DNA from: Bacilli bacterium | GTDB lineage: Bacteria; Bacillota_I; Bacilli_A; RF39; UBA660 | NCBI GenBank assembly: GCA_017544525.1 | Contig: JAFYEA010000027.1 | Span: 1 to 64,000 of the forward strand | DNA: 64,000 bases | Reading direction: 5' to 3' | Shown here: positions 1 through 9,982 of the stretch, piece by piece | How positions within the stretch are numbered: the first letter of the stretch is position 1 | Layout: every line of letters begins with the position of its first letter | Notes under the pieces: model-generated | Database searches by the model: none | What the model was told of the DNA's origin: nothing | The model's input: only the letters and a program-made list of their open reading frames with translations | Translations under genes and position numbers: made by a program

Positions 1-1591
<1,591 letters not shown>

Positions 1592-1592
<1 letters not shown>

Positions 1593-2182
1593 TATTTATT
1601 CACCTTTACCATAGCATGTCTAATAACTTTATCTTTATATTTGTATCCCTTAGTTAAAACCTCTAAAACAACATTAGCAGGTTTAGTATCATCATGTTCA
1701 GTTAATACTGCTTCAGCAACATTAGGATCAAATTCAAGTCCTAAACATTCTATTTCATGAACTTCAAATTTATCTAATAATGCAGTTAAATTTCCAAGAA
1801 TCATTTTAAATCCACTTAAAAATCTACTAACTTCATCAGATAAATCATTATCATCCATCATAATAGCTCTTTCTAAGTTGTCTTTTATATTTAAAATTTC
1901 TTTTATGAAGTCTTCTCCTTCATATTGAAGCATTCTACTTACTTCAGTTTGAGTTCTCGTTTTAAAATTTAAATACTCTGCTTGTAAACGCATATATTTA
2001 TCTTCTAATTCTTGATTCCTACTTCCAAGAATTTGAATTAATGTTTCTGGATCTATAGAAGTTCCACATCCACCACAACTTGCGCAGCCATCTGGACTGC
2101 ATCCTGTTTCTTCAGTAACATTAGAATCATTTTCTTTTACAGTTTCATCTTTTATATCTTCTTTTTTATTATTCTTTTTCAC
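1592..2182 (-). CDS. grpE: Nucleotide exchange factor GrpE with N-terminal Cys cluster
   Basis: GrpE releases ADP from DnaK. I chose GTG 2182 as the start because GGAAAGGA lies 5-10 bases upstream; a TTG at 2207-2209 in the same frame has no ribosome site. The 196-residue product has a charged N-terminus, a long coiled-coil helix (about residues 45-110) and the C-terminal beta domain ending near GYKYKDKVIRHAMVKV, the typical GrpE signature region. It overlaps the hrcA 3' end by 14 bases. Unusual: before the coiled coil there is a cysteine-rich stretch, CSPDGCASCGGCG, not part of standard GrpE, which could bind a metal or respond to redox. Confidence 0.95.
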
Positions 2183-3188
2183 TGTCTTTGTCCTTTCCTT
2201 GTGCTTCAATATGTTCTTTTAAATATTCAAGCATATTTATAACTCTTTTATATTCCATTCTCTTAGGTCCGATAATAGCTATTGATCCTTCACGTCCACC
2301 CACTTTATACTTTGTCTTAACTACTGTAACGTTATCATCAATTTCGCTTTCGCTACCAATATATACCTTAACCTCATCATCTGTCTCTTCAATTTTACTC
2401 ACCATATCTTTGCTTTCAAACTTACTTATAATGTTTTTAACATCATCGACTGTAGAAAAATCCGGTTGTTTTAATATATTAGCTTTACCAGTAAATTTAA
2501 CATCCCTATCACTAGTGAAATTAGATAATGCATTATAGAATGCATTATAAACTACCTCATAATTTTCAACATAGTTTTTAATTATAGGTTTAATTTCAAA
2601 TTCTAATTTACTAGGGACTTCATCTATTGGCGTCCCAACAAGCATCTTATTAAGTAACTCGGTAGTTTTAGATATTTCTATTGCAGGTATATTTTCTTCA
2701 AGTGTAATGTTTTTATTTTCTACATGTCCAGTATCAGTTATTACTAAGGCTATTAATTGTCTATCAGTAATAGGTACAACTTCTACTTTTTGTAGTTTAT
2801 TATCACTTGATTCTTTACCTAAAATAACAGAAGTGTAATTAGTAATATCACTTATTATTTCCAAACTTTTGCTTATTGCATCACTTAACTCTAATTCCTT
2901 ATTGTTAAATATAGTTTGAAGTTTAAGCATATCCTCTCCACTTATCTTTTTAGGTTCCATTAAATTATCAACATAATATCTATAACCTTCTTCTGATGGA
3001 ATCCTTCCTGAAGATATATGTGTCTTCTCTAAATAACCTAAATTTTCAAGAGTAGCCATATCATTACGAATAGTCGCACTTGAACATTTAAATTTCTTGC
3101 ATAAAGCTTTACTACCTACAGGTCTAGCTGTTTTAACATACTCTTCAACTATCTCCTTAAGTAATTCTTTTTGTCTAGTTCCAATCAT
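2169..3188 (-). CDS. hrcA: Heat-inducible transcription repressor HrcA
   Basis: Repressor that binds CIRCE elements and is kept active by GroE. The 339-residue product begins with the HrcA winged-helix (IGTRQKELLKEIVEEYV, then GSKALCKKF, SSATIRNDMATLE) followed by the GAF-like and dimerisation domain. The frame extends upstream to a GTG at 3209, but GGAGG at 3195-3199 favours ATG 3188 (6-base spacing) or ATG 3191 (3 bases). It is first in the operon with grpE, the small ORF and dnaK, so it represses its own operon through the CIRCE sites just upstream. Confidence 0.97.
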   Translation of the reverse strand: MIGTRQKELLKEIVEEYVKTARPVGSKALCKKFKCSSATIRNDMATLENLGYLEKTHISSGRIPSEEGYRYYVDNLMEPKKISGEDMLKLQTIFNNKELELSDAISKSLEIISDITNYTSVILGKESSDNKLQKVEVVPITDRQLIALVITDTGHVENKNITLEENIPAIEISKTTELLNKMLVGTPIDEVPSKLEFEIKPIIKNYVENYEVVYNAFYNALSNFTSDRDVKFTGKANILKQPDFSTVDDVKNIISKFESKDMVSKIEETDDEVKVYIGSESEIDDNVTVVKTKYKVGGREGSIAIIGPKRMEYKRVINMLEYLKEHIEAQGKDKDSEKE

Positions 3189-3202
3189 CATATACCTCCT
3201 TT

Positions 3203-3229
3203 TTAGCACTCTAACTCCTTCAGTGCTAG
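3203..3229 (-). promoter_or_regulatory. CIRCE operator 1 (HrcA site)
   Basis: A 9-9-9 inverted repeat. The left half on the + strand is TTAGCACTC (3203-3211), the spacer is 3212-3220 and the right half is CAGTGCTAG (3221-3229). Against the canonical TTAGCACTC-N9-GAGTGCTAA this has two mismatches, both in one arm. It covers the start of the transcript and abuts the hrcA ribosome site. Confidence 0.92.
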
Positions 3230-3233
3230 TACT

Positions 3234-3262
3234 ATTATAATATTATATTCTAGCAATGTCAA
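3234..3262 (-). promoter_or_regulatory. SigA-type promoter of the hrcA operon
   Basis: On the minus strand TTGACA (3257-3262) and TATAAT (3234-3239) are separated by exactly 17 bases, a perfect housekeeping promoter. CIRCE 1 lies just downstream, and a degenerate second CIRCE overlaps the -35 box. Confidence 0.9.
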
Positions 3263-3276
3263 TATATGAGTGCTAA
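3250..3276 (-). promoter_or_regulatory. Second, degenerate CIRCE operator over the -35 box
   Basis: GAGTGCTAA (3268-3276) is a perfect CIRCE half-site. Exactly nine bases away (3259-3267) lies CTAGCAATG (3250-3258), which matches the partner half at six of nine positions. Together they form a second 9-9-9 element that overlaps the -35 box. Confidence 0.6.
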
Positions 3277-3281
3277 TTATT

Positions 3282-3312
3282 AAAAAAAATAAAAAGAGTA
3301 TATTTTATACTC
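3282..3312 (-). terminator. Rho-independent terminator after the GNAT gene
   Basis: Inverted repeat GAGTATA (3296-3302) with TATACTC (3306-3312), followed on the minus strand by a T-rich run. The stem overlaps the TAG stop of the acetyltransferase. Confidence 0.85.
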
Positions 3313-3740
3313 TATTTTTCATATATTAAAAAGTCATCTTCATCCTTATCTTTATACATAAATCCGTTCTTTTCTAACACTCTAATTGATGCTGTGTTTT
3401 CTTTTTTAAACTTAGCAATTATCTTAATATCTTTATAATCTTTTAATAATATTTCTATTGCTTTACTACAATAACCTTTATTAGTATAATCACTATCAAA
3501 TATATAAGATAATTCATAATAATTAGGTATTTTTTTTAATCCAATAAATCCTATTTTAATACTATTATTTAAATAAACTGTATAATTATTAGAATTTAAT
3601 TCTTTTTTCTTTAAAAACTCTATTCTTTCTTCTCTACTTTTATTTTTGACACCGCCTAAATACATTTGAGTCTCTTTTTGTTTATCCATTTTTAATAATA
3701 AATCAACATCATCAATTGTAGTTCTTTTTAAACTAATCAT
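3312..3740 (-). CDS. GNAT family N-acetyltransferase
   Basis: Predicted acetyl-CoA-dependent transferase, 142 residues. The frame opens further upstream, but ATG 3740 is preceded by GAGAGG at good spacing, and the extra N-terminal residues would be encoded by the neighbouring terminator. It starts ISLKRTTIDDVDLLLKM, typical of RimJ/RimL-like GNAT proteins. It has the central beta strands and a short acetyl-CoA-binding region near GYCSKAIEILLKDY, then NTASIRVLEKNGF, the family's C-terminal signature. The substrate is unknown (protein N-terminus, ribosomal protein or antibiotic). It stands alone between two terminators. Confidence 0.85.
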   Translation of the reverse strand: MISLKRTTIDDVDLLLKMDKQKETQMYLGGVKNKSREERIEFLKKKELNSNNYTVYLNNSIKIGFIGLKKIPNYYELSYIFDSDYTNKGYCSKAIEILLKDYKDIKIIAKFKKENTASIRVLEKNGFMYKDKDEDDFLIYEK

Positions 3741-3768
3741 ATCAATACCTCTCATTTGTATTATAGCA

Positions 3769-3795
3769 AAAAAAGCACTTAATGTGCTTTTATTT
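3769..3795 (-). terminator. Terminator after the FN3 surface protein
   Basis: Stem AGCAC and GTGCT with a five-base loop, flanked by A and T runs, giving AAAAGCAC...GTGCTTTTTTT on the minus strand. It overlaps the last codons of the gene ending at 3790. Confidence 0.85.
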
Positions 3796-6306
3796 ACTTC
3801 TAATAGATTTAATTCCACTTATTTTACTAAATACTTTTTTAGATTCATCATTAAGTCTATAACTTCTTACTTTATAGTAATAATAATTTCCTTTTTTAGT
3901 CTTATCTACATATTGTAATACTTCTTCTTCACTTGTAATTGTTTTAACTAATGTATATTTTCCGTTCTTTTTAGTTGATCTATAGATTTCATATCCATCA
4001 GCTCCATTTACTTTATTAACATTAACTGTTACTTTCTTAGAACTTGTCTTTAGTGTGAATCCTGGTGTCTTAGTAGTTTGCTTTAAACTAGCAGTGGCCC
4101 ATGCACTACATTTACCATATGAATTACACGCTCTTAATCTAAAGTAATATGTTTTTCCAAGTTCTTGACTATCTTGTGCAACAGTTCCATTATTTGGAAA
4201 TTCCTCAACTAATGTATAAGTACTTCCATCTAAACTCTTTTCTAATCTATAAATTGCTGCTCCTTTTGCTTCTCCAATAGAAACATTCATAGCGTCATAA
4301 TTTTTTATACTTACTTTAAGTGTAGGAGTTACTGGAGCGGTTCTAGTATATGCAACATCACTATATGATCCATATACTTTTTTACCACTTACAGTTTTAT
4401 ATGCTCTTGCTTTATAATAATACTTCTTATTTGCTTTTAATTTCTTATTATTATAATTCAAAGTACTATTTTTAGTTATGGTTGTTACTTTAGTCCATTT
4501 TTTATTATCTTCACTTCTATATATTTCATATCCTGTAACATTTACTTTATCCCAAGCAACTTTAATATTATTAGTACCAACTCCATATAATCTAATATTC
4601 ATCTTATTTGGTGTTGCTTTTCCACTAACTACACTACTTGTTTTATTACTAATAGCATTAATTGCTTTGACTTTATAATAATATGTTTTTCCATATGTTA
4701 ATCCAGTATTTGTAAATGATAAATCAGTTGTAGTTTTAACCTTAGTCCATTTCTTTTTGTTTTCACTTCTATATACTTCATATTTATTAGCATATTGTAC
4801 TTCATTCCAACTAATTAATACTGAATTATTATTAGCATTTTTCACTTTAACAGTTGGAGCCTTTGTTATTTTAGGATTTTGAGTTGCTTCATAGAATATT
4901 CTAATATCTGGATTTTCACCAACAAATTCACTCATTAATTGATTTGTAGTATTTAGATTAACATTACTTTCATCAAATCCTGGAGCAAATATATATCCTT
5001 CTTCTAATTCAAATATAACGATTAACATATATCTTTTTGACGCCACAAATGTTGTAACATCATCCCAGTTTTCTTCATGCCAAGATGCTTCTCTAACTCT
5101 TACTCCTGGAGTTGAAGTAGTAATTCCTGATACATCTGGAGTCTTTCCACCTACCGGTGCAACTATTCCAGTAACATTTACTTCATTAATTGATACCATT
5201 GGCACTTCATAAATTGGAGACTTATAATAAGCCATTGAATATGTCGGTTCAACAGTTGCTCCACTTGTAGATATTGTCCAAACATTCCCGTCAACAGTAA
5301 GTGTTGTAGAATTACTTAACATATGTGTGTGTCCTGCATTACCATCTACCCTTATTTGATTAAAGTAATAATATCTCCCTGGTTTAAAAGTTGATTCAGT
5401 ATATTTAGTACCATTTTCTTTATACCAAGCACCCATATGAGGTGTCATATATGCTGGTTCTCCAGAAACTGTTTCATAAGTATAATAAGTTTTTACTTCT
5501 CCACCATATACTGGTGCTTCCATATTAGAAGTAATTACTACATTTTCTACTACTGTTCTTAAATTTGGATCATTATAAGTTTCTCGAACAGTTATAGAAA
5601 TAGTTTTAGTATTAGATGCTTCATCTGTGACTCTTACTACTAAATTAGAGTTTGATCCTACTACTGTTGGTGTTCCACTTACTACACCTGCACTTGAAAC
5701 ATTAATCCACGCAGGTCCAGAATCTTTACTAAATGTATAGCTTCCAACACCACCCAATACTCCATCAGAAACTGAGAATTCTTCTATTGGTGTTCCTATA
5801 TAATTAGCTCCAATGTTGTACCTATCGCTTCCATAAAATGTTAATTCATAATCATCAATTTTAGTTACAACATAATTTGGTGAAACATAATAGCTCATTG
5901 AATATGTTGGCTCAACAGTTATAGATCCTGGACTTATTGTCCATTCACTTCCATCAATAAATACTCTTGTAGTTTCACTTAATTTATAAGTTTCACTACC
6001 ATCATCTATTCTTACTTGATTATGATATTGATATGTTCCTTCTCTAAATACACTACTATCATATCTTTTCCATGTTTCTCCATTCCTAATATACCAAGAA
6101 CCCATATGTTCTGTCATATAAGCTGGTTCTCCAACTGTTGTTTCATAAGAATAAAGAGTTTTAGCTTCTCCGCCATATGTAGGTATAGGCATATTAGAAG
6201 TTAATTCTACTCTAGTAACAACAGTTCTATTATCATCTGCTTTTACAATATTAAAAAAAGCAAACAACACAAATACAATAAATAGTCCTTTAATAATTCT
6301 TTTCAT
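3790..6306 (-). CDS. Secreted multidomain protein with four FN3 domains
   Basis: An 838-residue exported protein, with start ATG 6306 behind GGAGGAAGAT. Residues 1-23 form a signal peptide (KRIIKGLFIVFVLFAFF, cleavage near VKA-DD). A roughly 120-residue module occurs twice: about 25-145 and 255-385 share TYGGE/VYGGE, GEPAYMT, QIRVDG and VEPTYSM blocks. Between the copies lies a putative Ig-like (He_PIG/cadherin-like) domain with GPAWINVSSAGVVSGTP. A unique segment (about 390-480) follows, then four fibronectin type III domains, each with the recurrent YEIYRS or YEVYRS strand and YYYKV/YYYRA. There is no sorting signal or anchor at the C-terminus, so it is probably released or wall-associated by binding. 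Function unknown; adhesion or glycan binding is inference. Confidence 0.88.
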   Translation of the reverse strand: MKRIIKGLFIVFVLFAFFNIVKADDNRTVVTRVELTSNMPIPTYGGEAKTLYSYETTVGEPAYMTEHMGSWYIRNGETWKRYDSSVFREGTYQYHNQVRIDDGSETYKLSETTRVFIDGSEWTISPGSITVEPTYSMSYYVSPNYVVTKIDDYELTFYGSDRYNIGANYIGTPIEEFSVSDGVLGGVGSYTFSKDSGPAWINVSSAGVVSGTPTVVGSNSNLVVRVTDEASNTKTISITVRETYNDPNLRTVVENVVITSNMEAPVYGGEVKTYYTYETVSGEPAYMTPHMGAWYKENGTKYTESTFKPGRYYYFNQIRVDGNAGHTHMLSNSTTLTVDGNVWTISTSGATVEPTYSMAYYKSPIYEVPMVSINEVNVTGIVAPVGGKTPDVSGITTSTPGVRVREASWHEENWDDVTTFVASKRYMLIVIFELEEGYIFAPGFDESNVNLNTTNQLMSEFVGENPDIRIFYEATQNPKITKAPTVKVKNANNNSVLISWNEVQYANKYEVYRSENKKKWTKVKTTTDLSFTNTGLTYGKTYYYKVKAINAISNKTSSVVSGKATPNKMNIRLYGVGTNNIKVAWDKVNVTGYEIYRSEDNKKWTKVTTITKNSTLNYNNKKLKANKKYYYKARAYKTVSGKKVYGSYSDVAYTRTAPVTPTLKVSIKNYDAMNVSIGEAKGAAIYRLEKSLDGSTYTLVEEFPNNGTVAQDSQELGKTYYFRLRACNSYGKCSAWATASLKQTTKTPGFTLKTSSKKVTVNVNKVNGADGYEIYRSTKKNGKYTLVKTITSEEEVLQYVDKTKKGNYYYYKVRSYRLNDESKKVFSKISGIKSIRSK

Positions 6307-6364
6307 ATCTTCCTCCATCTGAATTATTTACAATATAATTTTATCATAATTAATTATCATTTAA

Positions 6365-6394
6365 AATAAAAAACTTAGAATTATTTTTCTAAGT
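6365..6394 (-). terminator. Terminator after recO
   Basis: Stem ACTTAGAA (6373-6380) with TTCTAAGT (6387-6394) and a six-base loop, followed on the minus strand by TTTTTTATTTT. It overlaps the 3' end of recO. Confidence 0.85.
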
Positions 6395-7109
6395 CTTTTA
6401 ACATTTTTTTACTTTTAACATATACACCAGAATATTCATCATAATATTCTTCTAATATATGATTTATTTCATCACTAACTTTTTTATCTATATCTAAATT
6501 ACTAATCTTAGATATATCTACATAATAATATAATCTTAATAATTTCATTACTTTTTCATCTACTAATGGTTCATTAGTTCTGCATTTAGAACATATATAA
6601 CCACCTTTAGATAAAGATAATGTTACTACTTTAGTGTTACCACATTTAACACAATTGTCTAAATTCAAATTGATACCTAAATATGTTAAATATTGAAGTT
6701 CTAATATATTAGTAATCACTTTAGGATCATGTCCTTCTTCTATTTTTAATATAGCACTTTCCATTAATGGATATATTTCTTCATTTTCGCATTCTTTATA
6801 TACATTCATTGATAGTTCACATATATAAGTTAAATAACTTATTTTTATAATATCACTCTTTATATTAATAAAATAATCTTTAATATCTCCATCAATTAAA
6901 GTAGATAATCCTTTTTCTTTATAATACATATGAAAAGTACCATAAGCAAACTTCTCACTTGGTAGTCTTAACTTACTTTTTAAACTCTTGCAACCCTTTG
7001 ACATACATCCTATTAAACCTTTTTCTTTAGTAAAAATGTTTAATATTTTACTATTTTCTTTAAAAGGCGTAGTACTAACAACAATTCCTTCCACACTTAT
7101 TATTTCCAT
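6381..7109 (-). CDS. recO: DNA repair protein RecO
   Basis: RecO helps load RecA onto SSB-coated DNA in the RecFOR pathway. The 242-residue length is normal. It shows an N-terminal OB fold (SVEGIVVSTTPFKENSKIL, FTKEKGLIGCMSKGCK), a helical middle, and a zinc finger with CVKCG and CSKC near residues 150-175. It is the last gene of the yqfC...era-yqzL-recO cluster and is followed by its own terminator. Odd: no Shine-Dalgarno sequence is visible upstream of ATG 7109; instead a perfect 9-bp hairpin ends 12 bases before it. Confidence 0.93.
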   Translation of the reverse strand: MEIISVEGIVVSTTPFKENSKILNIFTKEKGLIGCMSKGCKSLKSKLRLPSEKFAYGTFHMYYKEKGLSTLIDGDIKDYFINIKSDIIKISYLTYICELSMNVYKECENEEIYPLMESAILKIEEGHDPKVITNILELQYLTYLGINLNLDNCVKCGNTKVVTLSLSKGGYICSKCRTNEPLVDEKVMKLLRLYYYVDISKISNLDIDKKVSDEINHILEEYYDEYSGVYVKSKKMLKDLEK

Positions 7110-7120
7110 ATGTACATAAA

Positions 7121-7143
7121 AGCATAAAGTTTTTCTTTATGCT
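7121..7143 (-). other. Perfect hairpin between yqzL and recO
   Basis: AGCATAAAG (7121-7129) and CTTTATGCT (7135-7143) form a 9-bp stem with a five-base loop. On the minus strand it is followed by TTTATGTACA, so the T tract is too weak for a clear terminator. It begins at the yqzL stop codon and ends 12 bases before the recO ATG, so it could attenuate or gate recO translation. Confidence 0.6.
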
Positions 7144-7223
7144 TATTTTCCTTTCTTATATTCTAGATAATATTCTATTTTACCTGTTTCTTTAAATTTA
7201 TTCCAAGCATCTTTTTTGTTCAT
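7143..7223 (-). CDS. yqzL: YqzL family small protein
   Basis: A 26-residue protein: MNKKDAWNKFKETGKIEYYL and then EYKKGK. AAGGAG lies 6-10 bases before ATG 7223. Its size, the W...F..TG.I..YL pattern and its position between era and recO match the YqzL family of Bacillota, whose function is not known to me. It is too short for routine gene callers. Confidence 0.85.
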   Translation of the reverse strand: MNKKDAWNKFKETGKIEYYLEYKKGK

Positions 7224-7266
7224 ATCTTTCTCCTTACAATATTATATTGCAGGAATTAATAAAATA

Positions 7267-8157
7267 TTATTCATCTGTTTTAATTAAATAACCTAAATCT
7301 TTAATATATTTCTCTTTTTCTCTCCATTTTTTAATGGTTTTACAATATAGTTCTAGATATACTTTCTTATCTAATAATTCTTCCATTTCCATTCTAGCTT
7401 CAGAACCAATTTGTTTAATCATATTGCCATTATGGCCAACTATTATCTTACGAAGTGAATCTCTATCTACAATAATATCAACATATATTTTAACTAAATC
7501 TTTTGATTCTTCATAGTTTATTAATTTACAAGATATTGAATGAGGGACTTCATCTTCAGTATGAATAAATATCTTTTCTCTTACTATTTCAGATAATCTA
7601 AAATCAAGTTCACTAGTAGTTGTTTCACCATCCATAAAGTATTTAACATTATCAGGTAAATAATCTTTTAATACTTTTATTATTCTATCAACATTATCAT
7701 TCTTTAGTGCAGATACTGGAATGATTTCAGCAAATTCATATAAATCTTTATATTCATCTATCTTTAACAAAATTTCTTCTTCACTTAATTTATCAATCTT
7801 ATTTAATATTAGAAATACTGGTTTCTTTAAATCAACTATTTTATCTAATATAAATTTATCACCTTTGCCATAAGGAACTGAAGCATCAACTACAAGTAAT
7901 ACTATATCAACATCATTAATTGAATAATATGCTTGATCATTTAGTGCCATTCCAAGTCTATCTACTGGTTTATGTATTCCAGGAGTATCCACAAATACTA
8001 TTTGAGTATCTTTCTCATTATAAATACCTTGAATTAAGTTTCTGGTTGTTTGAGGTTTAGATGATATAATAGCGACTTTCTCTTTGATTATTGAATTAAG
8101 TAATGTACTTTTACCTGTATTAGGTCTACCAATTATAGCTACAAAACCACTTTTCAT
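7267..8157 (-). CDS. era: GTPase Era
   Basis: Era is an essential GTPase that binds the 3' end of 16S rRNA and assists 30S assembly. The 296-residue protein has G1 GRPNTGKST near the N-terminus, the switch I region around PQTTRNLIQGI, G3 DTPG, G4 NKID and G5 SALK, then the C-terminal KH domain (about 200-290) with IIVGHNGNMIKQIGSEARMEM. Its ATG overlaps the cdd stop (ATGA), and GAGGATTT at the end of cdd serves as ribosome site. It is followed by yqzL and recO. Confidence 0.98.
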   Translation of the reverse strand: MKSGFVAIIGRPNTGKSTLLNSIIKEKVAIISSKPQTTRNLIQGIYNEKDTQIVFVDTPGIHKPVDRLGMALNDQAYYSINDVDIVLLVVDASVPYGKGDKFILDKIVDLKKPVFLILNKIDKLSEEEILLKIDEYKDLYEFAEIIPVSALKNDNVDRIIKVLKDYLPDNVKYFMDGETTTSELDFRLSEIVREKIFIHTEDEVPHSISCKLINYEESKDLVKIYVDIIVDRDSLRKIIVGHNGNMIKQIGSEARMEMEELLDKKVYLELYCKTIKKWREKEKYIKDLGYLIKTDE

Positions 8158-8540
8158 TTTAAATCCTCTTCACTAAATGGAATAGTACAAAGTTCACTTA
8201 CTTTATTAGTTCTACTTTTTCCATCAAAACTATAGCATGTTACTTCCATATCATTCTCAAAGAATTCAACAAATACTTGTCTACATAACATACAAGGAGA
8301 ACCTATACCATTACTACTATTCATGATATATAAGCTTTTAAAGTCACCTTTTCTATATCCTTCAGATACTGCTTTTAATATAGCTGTTCTCTCAGCACAT
8401 ATAGTAGCACCATATGAAGCGTTTTCTACATTAACACCAGTATATTGTTTTCCATCTTTCGTTATTAGTAATGCACCTACTTTATAGTTAGAATATGGTG
8501 CATATGCATTCTTTAAAATATTTCTTAATTGCTCTTCCAT
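8154..8540 (-). CDS. cdd: Cytidine deaminase
   Basis: Homotetrameric zinc enzyme that deaminates cytidine and deoxycytidine in pyrimidine salvage. At 128 residues it is the usual short form. It has the zinc-binding and proton-shuttle motif ICAERTAI (Cys and Glu) and PCMLCRQ with two further Cys ligands, and the substrate-contact NVENASYG segment. AAGGAG precedes ATG 8540. It lies between dgkA and era and overlaps era by four bases, the standard Bacillota arrangement. Confidence 0.97.
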   Translation of the reverse strand: MEEQLRNILKNAYAPYSNYKVGALLITKDGKQYTGVNVENASYGATICAERTAILKAVSEGYRKGDFKSLYIMNSSNGIGSPCMLCRQVFVEFFENDMEVTCYSFDGKSRTNKVSELCTIPFSEEDLK

Positions 8541-8549
8541 TTTTACTCC

Positions 8550-8951
8550 TTAAAATATCATATTTACAATCTTAGGCAAGAATATAATAAGTCCCACTAT
8601 TACAGCAACTATTGCAAATACAAATACAGCAGCTGCACTTGTATCTTTAGCCACTTTAGCAAGAGGATGATATTCCTCAGTTACTAAGTCAACCGTAGCT
8701 TCAATCGCAGTGTTTATTAATTCACAAGATATAACAAGACCTATTGTTAACATAACAATTGCCCATTCATATTTATTAATATTAAAAATAAATCCAAAAA
8801 TAACAACCAATGCTGCTATACCAACATCAACAGCTAAATTTTGTTCATTTCTATAAGCGTATTTTAGTCCTTTAATAGGATATGTAAAACTATTTAATAA
8901 TTTCTTAATACCTTTTTGTTTTTTTCTTTCATCTCTTGATATCATATTCAT
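8550..8951 (-). CDS. dgkA: Diacylglycerol/undecaprenol kinase, DgkA family
   Basis: Small trimeric membrane kinase of 133 residues; in Gram-positive bacteria this family phosphorylates undecaprenol to recycle the cell-wall carrier lipid. After a basic N-terminus, three membrane helices follow, with the family signature around SCELINTAIEATVDLV and AKDTSAAAVF. GGAGGAAAT precedes ATG 8951. It overlaps ybeY by 23 bases and is followed by cdd. Confidence 0.95.
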   Translation of the reverse strand: MNMISRDERKKQKGIKKLLNSFTYPIKGLKYAYRNEQNLAVDVGIAALVVIFGFIFNINKYEWAIVMLTIGLVISCELINTAIEATVDLVTEEYHPLAKVAKDTSAAAVFVFAIVAVIVGLIIFLPKIVNMIF

Positions 8952-9369
8952 TTAATATTTCCTCCTCAAGAGCTCTCATTACTTTCTTATCTTCTTCATT
9001 CATATGATCATACCCAAGTAAATGAAGTAGTCCGTGAACAGCTAAATAACTAAATTCTCTTCTTACACTATGCCCATATTCTTTAGCTTGTTCTTCACAT
9101 CTTTCATAGGAAATATAAATTTCACCCAAAAATCTAACATTTTCATAATTAACATCATTTACTTCTTCAAATGCAAAAGATATAACATCAGTAACAGCAT
9201 CTTTATTTCTATAATCTCTATTTATTTCTCTAATTCTTTCATTATCAACAATAATTACATTTAATAGTGGATTTTCTACTTTTAAATGCTTACATGCAAA
9301 TGTGAGAATATCTGCTATTTCACTAGTGTCTATCTGTTTATCAGTTGTATTAAATATATAATCCTTCAT
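8929..9369 (-). CDS. ybeY: rRNA maturation endoribonuclease YbeY
   Basis: Zinc-dependent RNase acting in 16S rRNA 3' maturation and ribosome quality control. The 146-residue protein has the strictly conserved HGLLHLLGYDH motif with three histidines, preceded by VTDVISFAF and the LGEIYIS strand. GGGGGATTT lies before ATG 9369. It sits upstream of dgkA as usual; the gene normally preceding it in Bacillota, phoH, is absent and a VanZ-like gene is present instead. Confidence 0.97.
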   Translation of the reverse strand: MKDYIFNTTDKQIDTSEIADILTFACKHLKVENPLLNVIIVDNERIREINRDYRNKDAVTDVISFAFEEVNDVNYENVRFLGEIYISYERCEEQAKEYGHSVRREFSYLAVHGLLHLLGYDHMNEEDKKVMRALEEEILNEYDIKR

Positions 9370-9379
9370 AAATCCCCCA

Positions 9380-9982
9380 TTAGAATATCTTAATTAAATA
9401 TAATGCTACTAGTACTAATATAGCAATACTTATTATATTTAAGAACCAATCTTTTCTTAAAGGTTTTGGTAAATGATTCCTAATAGCATTTAATGCAGTA
9501 TATAATAAATATCCTATTATTCCACCAACTATATTTAATATAATATCATCTACATCAAAACTTCTACCTATAAAATGTTGGACAACTTCTATTACTAAAC
9601 TAGAAAGTCCAGATACAATAAAAATAGTCCATATTTTCTTTATATTACAATAACTAGTTACAAAATACCCAAAAGGTATAAATAAAACTATATTACCAAT
9701 TACTTGTTTATAGAAAGCATCACTACCAAGTTCATATCTTAATATTTCTCTAAATGGCATAAAATTTGTTGAATGAATAGCTGTTAAATCTTGACTTGTA
9801 ACAAGACGGAACAAAAGTAACATATAAGCTATAAAAAATAGATTAAATATTTCCATATGAATAGGCCATTTTTCCCCTTCACCTTTCATTAATCTAGTTA
9901 TTCTCATAATAATAACAATAGACAATAAAACTGCTAAACTAGGCCATGCATCAATAATTACACTTTTAATTGCTGCTTCCAT
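9380..9982 (-). CDS. VanZ-like membrane protein
   Basis: A 200-residue integral membrane protein with about five hydrophobic segments. It carries the features of the VanZ family: NFMPFREI, a polar loop, NIVLFIPFGYFV, and SLVIEVVQHFIGRSFDVDDIILNIVGGIIGY. VanZ proteins can lower susceptibility to teicoplanin or lipopeptides, but the biochemical activity is unknown and most homologues are uncharacterised. Its start overlaps the yqfD 3' end by 17 bases, and AAAGGA precedes ATG 9982. It takes the place of phoH in this cluster. Confidence 0.85.
   Translation of the reverse strand: MEAAIKSVIIDAWPSLAVLLSIVIIMRITRLMKGEGEKWPIHMEIFNLFFIAYMLLLFRLVTSQDLTAIHSTNFMPFREILRYELGSDAFYKQVIGNIVLFIPFGYFVTSYCNIKKIWTIFIVSGLSSLVIEVVQHFIGRSFDVDDIILNIVGGIIGYLLYTALNAIRNHLPKPLRKDWFLNIISIAILVLVALYLIKIF

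Noticed and set aside
3741..3818. N-terminal extension of the GNAT protein from 3818
   Set aside because: It would be encoded by the neighbouring terminator; ATG 3740 has a proper ribosome site.
7236..7252. AT palindrome with a TATAAT between era and yqzL as a promoter
   Set aside because: No -35 box at the right distance; more likely an incidental AT palindrome upstream of the yqzL ribosome site.
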